Part shown: piece after piece, positions 61,399 to 64,000 of the stretch
Numbering within the stretch: position 1 is the stretch's first letter
Layout: each line of letters opens with the position of its first letter
Source: Centipeda felix
GTDB taxonomy: Bacteria; Bacillota; Negativicutes; Selenomonadales; Selenomonadaceae
NCBI RefSeq assembly: GCF_900186465.1
Contig: NZ_LT891947.1
Coordinates: 1 to 64,000, forward strand
Length of the DNA stretch: 64,000 nt
Reading direction: 5' to 3'
Position numbers and translations under genes: made by a program
Notes under the pieces: model-generated
What the model was told of the DNA's origin: nothing
Databases searched by the model: none
Seen by the model: only the letters and a program-made list of their open reading frames with translations

Positions 61399-61845
61399 AT
61401 GAAGTCTCGTACCCTTTCCCGTTTCCTTGCTGCCGCGCTCGTTGCGGGCAGCGCATTTGTTGCCGCACCGGTGGGCTATGCGGCGGATGCTCCCGCTGCA
61501 CAGGCGCAGGAGGAGCAGGCACCGTTCCAGGGTGATGTCGTCCAGCAGCACATGATGGCGACGATTGACCGCTTCGAAAAGGGGGATATCGCAGGCCTGC
61601 AGAATGAGGCGACCGCCGATCTGAAGGCGCATCTCTCGGCCGATCAGCTGAAAGAGGCAAAGGCTCAGTTCGCACAGGACTGGGGCGCACGCGTCTCCGT
61701 TGGCAAGCCGTATATGACGGCAGGCAAGGAGAATAATGCGTGGTTCGCGGTCTGCGAGATCGCTGTCGGCTACAAGGCGACGGCTGTGGTCTACCGTCTT
61801 AGCTACGACCAGAACATGAAGCTCGCAGGATTCTTCATCCGCTGA
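61399..61845 (+). CDS. Secreted DUF3887-like protein
   Basis: The 148-residue protein has a clear Sec signal peptide (residues 1-29, cleavage after 'VGYAA'), a short Ala/Gln/Glu linker, and a compact alpha+beta domain ('FEKGDIAGLQNEATADLKAHL ... YRLSYDQNMKLAGFFIR', 61570-61842) resembling NTF2-like DUF3887. No catalytic residues are recognised. AGAAGGAGG lies before the ATG. Confidence 0.8.
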   Translation: MKSRTLSRFLAAALVAGSAFVAAPVGYAADAPAAQAQEEQAPFQGDVVQQHMMATIDRFEKGDIAGLQNEATADLKAHLSADQLKEAKAQFAQDWGARVSVGKPYMTAGKENNAWFAVCEIAVGYKATAVVYRLSYDQNMKLAGFFIR

Positions 61846-61867
61846 CGGATCCCTTGATTGCAGCAAA

Positions 61868-61916
61868 AAGGGGCTGTTGTACGAAGTCGTAAACTTCGTG
61901 CAACAGCCCCTTCTTT
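61868..61916 (+). terminator. Long hairpin terminator after the DUF3887 gene
   Basis: AAGGGGCTGTTGTACGAAGT pairs with ACTTCGTGCAACAGCCCCTT (20 bp, one G-U type mismatch) with a short loop, followed by TTCTTTG. The CAACAGCCCC sequence recurs at 62043, so the region also carries a wider inverted/direct repeat around the next element. Confidence 0.8.
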
Positions 61917-61917
61917 G

Positions 61918-62038
61918 TGCCCCTTCCACCGCTTGCGCGGTCCCCCTTCCCCGTGATAACGGGGAAGGCTTAGGATAACGGTATATTAGCTTCCCCCGCT
62001 AACGGGGGAAGTGGCGAGCGTAGCGAGCCGATGGGGGA
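61918..62038. repeat. Palindromic intergenic repeat (inverted copy)
   Basis: Reverse orientation of the element at 32724 and 48008: complement of the left module (CCTTCCACCGCTTGCGCGG, CCTTCCCCGTGATAACGGGG), joiner CTTAGGATAACGGTATATTAG, and complement of the right module (CTTCCCCCGCTAACGGGGGA, AGTGGCGAGCGTAGCGAGCC). Confidence 0.75.
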
Positions 62039-62066
62039 ATATGCAACAGCCCCTTTATGATGCCGT

Positions 62067-63077
62067 TTACGCCGCGTCGTGGTAGACGCTCTGGTCGTTT
62101 GTGCTGTCTGCCTTGGCCGCAGGTGCCTCTGCGTCGCGCTGGAACGGTGCCGCGCTGTCGTAGGTGGTCTGCACGCCGAAGAGAGTCGTCTCGTGCTGTG
62201 TCTGGATGTAGAGCTCTGTGCCGGCGGGGAGGTCGACGTTCTTGCCGTGGACGAACGCACCCGCGACAACGCCGATGGGGCCGAGGACGGCGATGCCTGC
62301 GAGGGATGCACCGGCTGCCATGGCGAGATGGGTCATCTCTTTCTTTGACTCCTCACCGATGAAGGTCGTCACGTACGTGCCGTCGAGTGCCTTGGTCTCC
62401 TTAAAGTCGATCTCGACCTGTGCGTTGCGGCCGAAGTTGCGCGCTTGGCGCACCTTCGTGACCGTGCCCTCACCGCGCGAGCCCTTCGTAAAGACGAGTA
62501 CGTCGTTGACGAAGACATCATCCGCGATCTGGTACTCGATGGTGTCGCCCACTTTGAGATTCTTCGCGTTGACCGGGGTGACAAGGGCAATCTTGATGAG
62601 TGTGTTTGCAGGAACGGAGACGGGGGTGACGGGGATTTCTGCACGTCCAAAGGATGCGGTCGAGAGGGCGGCAATGCGCTTTTTGAACGTACCCTCGGAA
62701 GTCTTGCCGAGGAGTGCCGTTTCGAGTTCGCCGACGCGCTCCTGCACGGAGCGCATGCTCGTCTCGTGGTTGATGTTCCACTCGATGGCGTTGAGATCCA
62801 TTAGAACGGACGGCGATGCGCTGTTCGTATAGACCTCCTCGTAGATCGCATCGATGCGCGCCATGAGGCTGCCGCCGCGATGTTTTCCGTCGTAGTCGCG
62901 CTCCAGGCGGTTGATGCGGTCGATGAGCGCACCCGTCTGCTCGCGTCCGTAGGTGTCCTGCTCGATGAGGGCGAGCTTTGACTGGACGGCGTTCGGCGGC
63001 TCTGCGGCAAACGCCGTACCGATGGACGTGAGTGCCAGAGCGAGCGTCAGCATGAGAGCGCAGATTTTCTGTCGCAT
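62067..63077 (-). CDS. Secreted protein with periplasmic/envelope domain
   Basis: The 336-residue protein has a Sec signal peptide (residues 1-24, ending 'GTAFAAE'), a helical, charged region (about 30-125, possibly coiled coil), then a beta-rich domain ('VPANTLIKIALVTPVNAKNLKVGDTIEYQ', 62510-62600) with the look of SH3-like/TraB-type barrels. A Gly/Ala-rich hydrophobic patch 'MAAGASLAGIAVLGPIGVVAGAFV' (about 62255-62330) may be a membrane hairpin. The function is unknown. AAGGAGGATG lies before the ATG at 63077. It is second gene after 63498. Confidence 0.78.
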   Translation of the reverse strand: MRQKICALMLTLALALTSIGTAFAAEPPNAVQSKLALIEQDTYGREQTGALIDRINRLERDYDGKHRGGSLMARIDAIYEEVYTNSASPSVLMDLNAIEWNINHETSMRSVQERVGELETALLGKTSEGTFKKRIAALSTASFGRAEIPVTPVSVPANTLIKIALVTPVNAKNLKVGDTIEYQIADDVFVNDVLVFTKGSRGEGTVTKVRQARNFGRNAQVEIDFKETKALDGTYVTTFIGEESKKEMTHLAMAAGASLAGIAVLGPIGVVAGAFVHGKNVDLPAGTELYIQTQHETTLFGVQTTYDSAAPFQRDAEAPAAKADSTNDQSVYHDAA

Positions 63078-63090
63078 GGATTCATCCTCC

Positions 63091-63498
63091 TTATGGTGTC
63101 GTCTTCTGCTTTGCGAGCAGTTCTTCGATAAAGTCCTCGATGCTCTGCATCGGCGAGGTGGGCGTGTAGACCTGTGGCGCTGCCATGCCCGGCGTCGTGC
63201 GCAGTACCTCCTTCGTGTCGTAGACCCCGACCTGACCGGAGAGAATCTGGTAGGTGCGCATCTGCCGATTGAATCGGATGCGGTAGAGGAGGCGACGGTT
63301 CTCCGTTGCTTTGACCACGGCGACGCCTGCCTCGCGCTCGGCATCCGAGAGGCGTGTGATGCTCGCGGCATCCACGTAGTAGCCCGTGTCGCCGTTCGCG
63401 TCGACAAAGCGCATATCCTCTGCCGCTTCGACGCTGCTGAGGCCAGTGAAAAGGCCAATCAGCACCGCCCAAAATCCACACACTACAATACGCCGCAT
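63091..63498 (-). CDS. Small secreted protein, unknown function
   Basis: The 135-residue protein has a signal peptide (residues 1-26, 'SSVEAAED' cleavage area), followed by a short beta-rich domain ('DMRFVDANGDTGYYVDAASI') reminiscent of small surface-adhesin-like SH3 domains seen near envelope proteins. It lies 13 bp upstream of the next secreted protein gene, so they form an operon. Confidence 0.75.
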   Translation of the reverse strand: MRRIVVCGFWAVLIGLFTGLSSVEAAEDMRFVDANGDTGYYVDAASITRLSDAEREAGVAVVKATENRRLLYRIRFNRQMRTYQILSGQVGVYDTKEVLRTTPGMAAPQVYTPTSPMQSIEDFIEELLAKQKTTP

Positions 63499-63543
63499 CC
63501 GCAGGACTCCTTCCGTACCTGTCTTTCTCTCTGATTTCGCTCT

Positions 63544-63572
63544 ATTATAGAGGAAAAATTTTTACGCGTCAA
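63544..63572 (-). promoter_or_regulatory. Promoter of the secreted-protein operon
   Basis: On the minus strand, TTGACG (63567-63572), a 17-bp spacer and perfect TATAAT (63544-63549), about 45 bp before the ATG at 63498. Confidence 0.85.
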
Positions 63573-63709
63573 ATCCTATGGACGTATGGATACAATGAAG
63601 TTTCTCAGATTGGTGTAGATTTTTTGAGGACTGCGGGAAAACGAATGCTGGGGGATTTTCTGTCGTAGTGTTTCCCTCGGAACGAGCAGGGCGCGTGCGC
63701 TCTTTTCAG

Positions 63710-63738
63710 TTGCGAAAATTCCGTTTATGATGTAGTAT
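63710..63738 (+). promoter_or_regulatory. Promoter of the right-edge gene
   Basis: TTGCGA (63710-63715), a 17-bp spacer and TAGTAT (63733-63738), 42 bp before the ATG at 63780. Confidence 0.6.
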
Positions 63739-63779
63739 AAGAACGTCAAATCACTTTTAAAGGACAGGAGAACGCGCCG

Positions 63780-64000
63780 ATGAGTACAGCCCACACCACC
63801 CGTATTCTGCTCGCACTGACCACCGCCTGTGCGATTTTTCCGGGAGCGGCGCACGCGGCGTACAGCTCAGACTCGGATACGGGGATCGAGCGCCTAGATT
63901 TTATCGAAAATCAGCGGCGTGCGGAGCGTGCCAATCGTCTCACGCCGGAGCAGGAAAAGCTGCTTGCCGACGTGGCGGCGATGCGAGAGCATCTGCGTCA
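63780..64000 (+). CDS. Secreted protein, 3'-truncated by window edge
   Basis: 73 codons are visible. There is a signal peptide (residues about 1-27, 'LLALTTACAIFPGAAHAA'), then an acidic, Arg/Glu-rich helical region ('QRRAERANRLTPEQEKLLAD') that may be a coiled coil. The rest lies outside the window, so no family can be given. GGAG lies 8 nt before the ATG. Confidence 0.75.
   Translation, partial: MSTAHTTRILLALTTACAIFPGAAHAAYSSDSDTGIERLDFIENQRRAERANRLTPEQEKLLADVAAMREHLR

Noticed and set aside
62067-63458. 463-codon reading of the secreted protein gene
   Set aside because: The first 127 codons overlap the upstream secreted protein gene in another frame and lack a signal; the ATG at 63077 has AAGGAGG and a Sec signal peptide.

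Overview
The window looks like chromosome of a GC-rich Negativicutes bacterium, most likely Selenomonas or a close relative (inference from gene content, not verified by search). The clues are a Firmicutes-order ATP synthase operon, the futalosine (mqn) menaquinone route, a KorDABC 2-oxoacid:ferredoxin oxidoreductase, and near-consensus sigma-70 promoters with 17-bp spacers in front of many genes.

Layout. 1-6.8 kb: complete atpBEFHACDG-type operon (a, c, b, delta, alpha, gamma, beta, epsilon) after the 3' end of an AtpI-like gene. 6.8-10.5 kb: a small DUF4160 pair, an AI-2E-family membrane protein, an MFS transporter and Dps. 10.5-17.4 kb: L-fucose operon (isomerase, FGGY kinase, mutarotase, aldolase, FucP symporter) divergent from an AraC-type regulator. 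17.4-21 kb: MetY-type sulfhydrylase, a TPR membrane protein and a PRC-barrel protein. 21.1-32.7 kb: a type III-A CRISPR-Cas locus: array, cas1-cas2, then cas10-csm2-csm3-csm4-csm5-cas6-csm6. The leader-distal end of the array is broken up by tandem copies of a palindromic repeat, and a DUF559 endonuclease ORF lies between two halves of that repeat. 32.7-36.8 kb: a low-GC pectate lyase, a flavin-binding protein and an OPT transporter. 36.9-37.5 kb: a ~560-nt structured non-coding RNA with its own promoter and terminator. 37.6-40.4 kb: a cyclase, a second mqnE copy broken by a 34-bp tandem duplication, and a LUD protein. 40.4-45.4 kb: RelB/YoeB toxin-antitoxin and a type III restriction-modification system. 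45.4-51.3 kb: large SUFU/DUF4253, TPR and zinc-ribbon proteins of unknown role. 51.4-55.2 kb: fic-mqnE-mqnC-nucleoside phosphorylase operon. 55.2-57.2 kb: two paralogous type I toxin/antisense-RNA modules bracketing ldh. 57.2-60 kb: korDABC. 60-64 kb: a decayed ORF, a methyltransferase and several small secreted proteins.

How it fits together. The metabolic genes describe an anaerobe that takes up and ferments fucose (and perhaps pectin) to lactate, makes menaquinone by the futalosine route, and uses ferredoxin-linked oxoacid metabolism plus an F-type ATP synthase whose c subunit lacks the usual Na+ ligands. Defence and conflict functions are abundant: CRISPR III-A with a CARF-HEPN Csm6, type III R-M, RelB/YoeB, Fic, and two type I modules. 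The observations most worth follow-up are the large ncRNA, the paired 22-residue hydrophobic toxins with SD-sequestering hairpins and 3'-overlapping antisense RNAs, the repeat/DUF559 element inside the CRISPR array, and the phosphorylase in the mqn operon.
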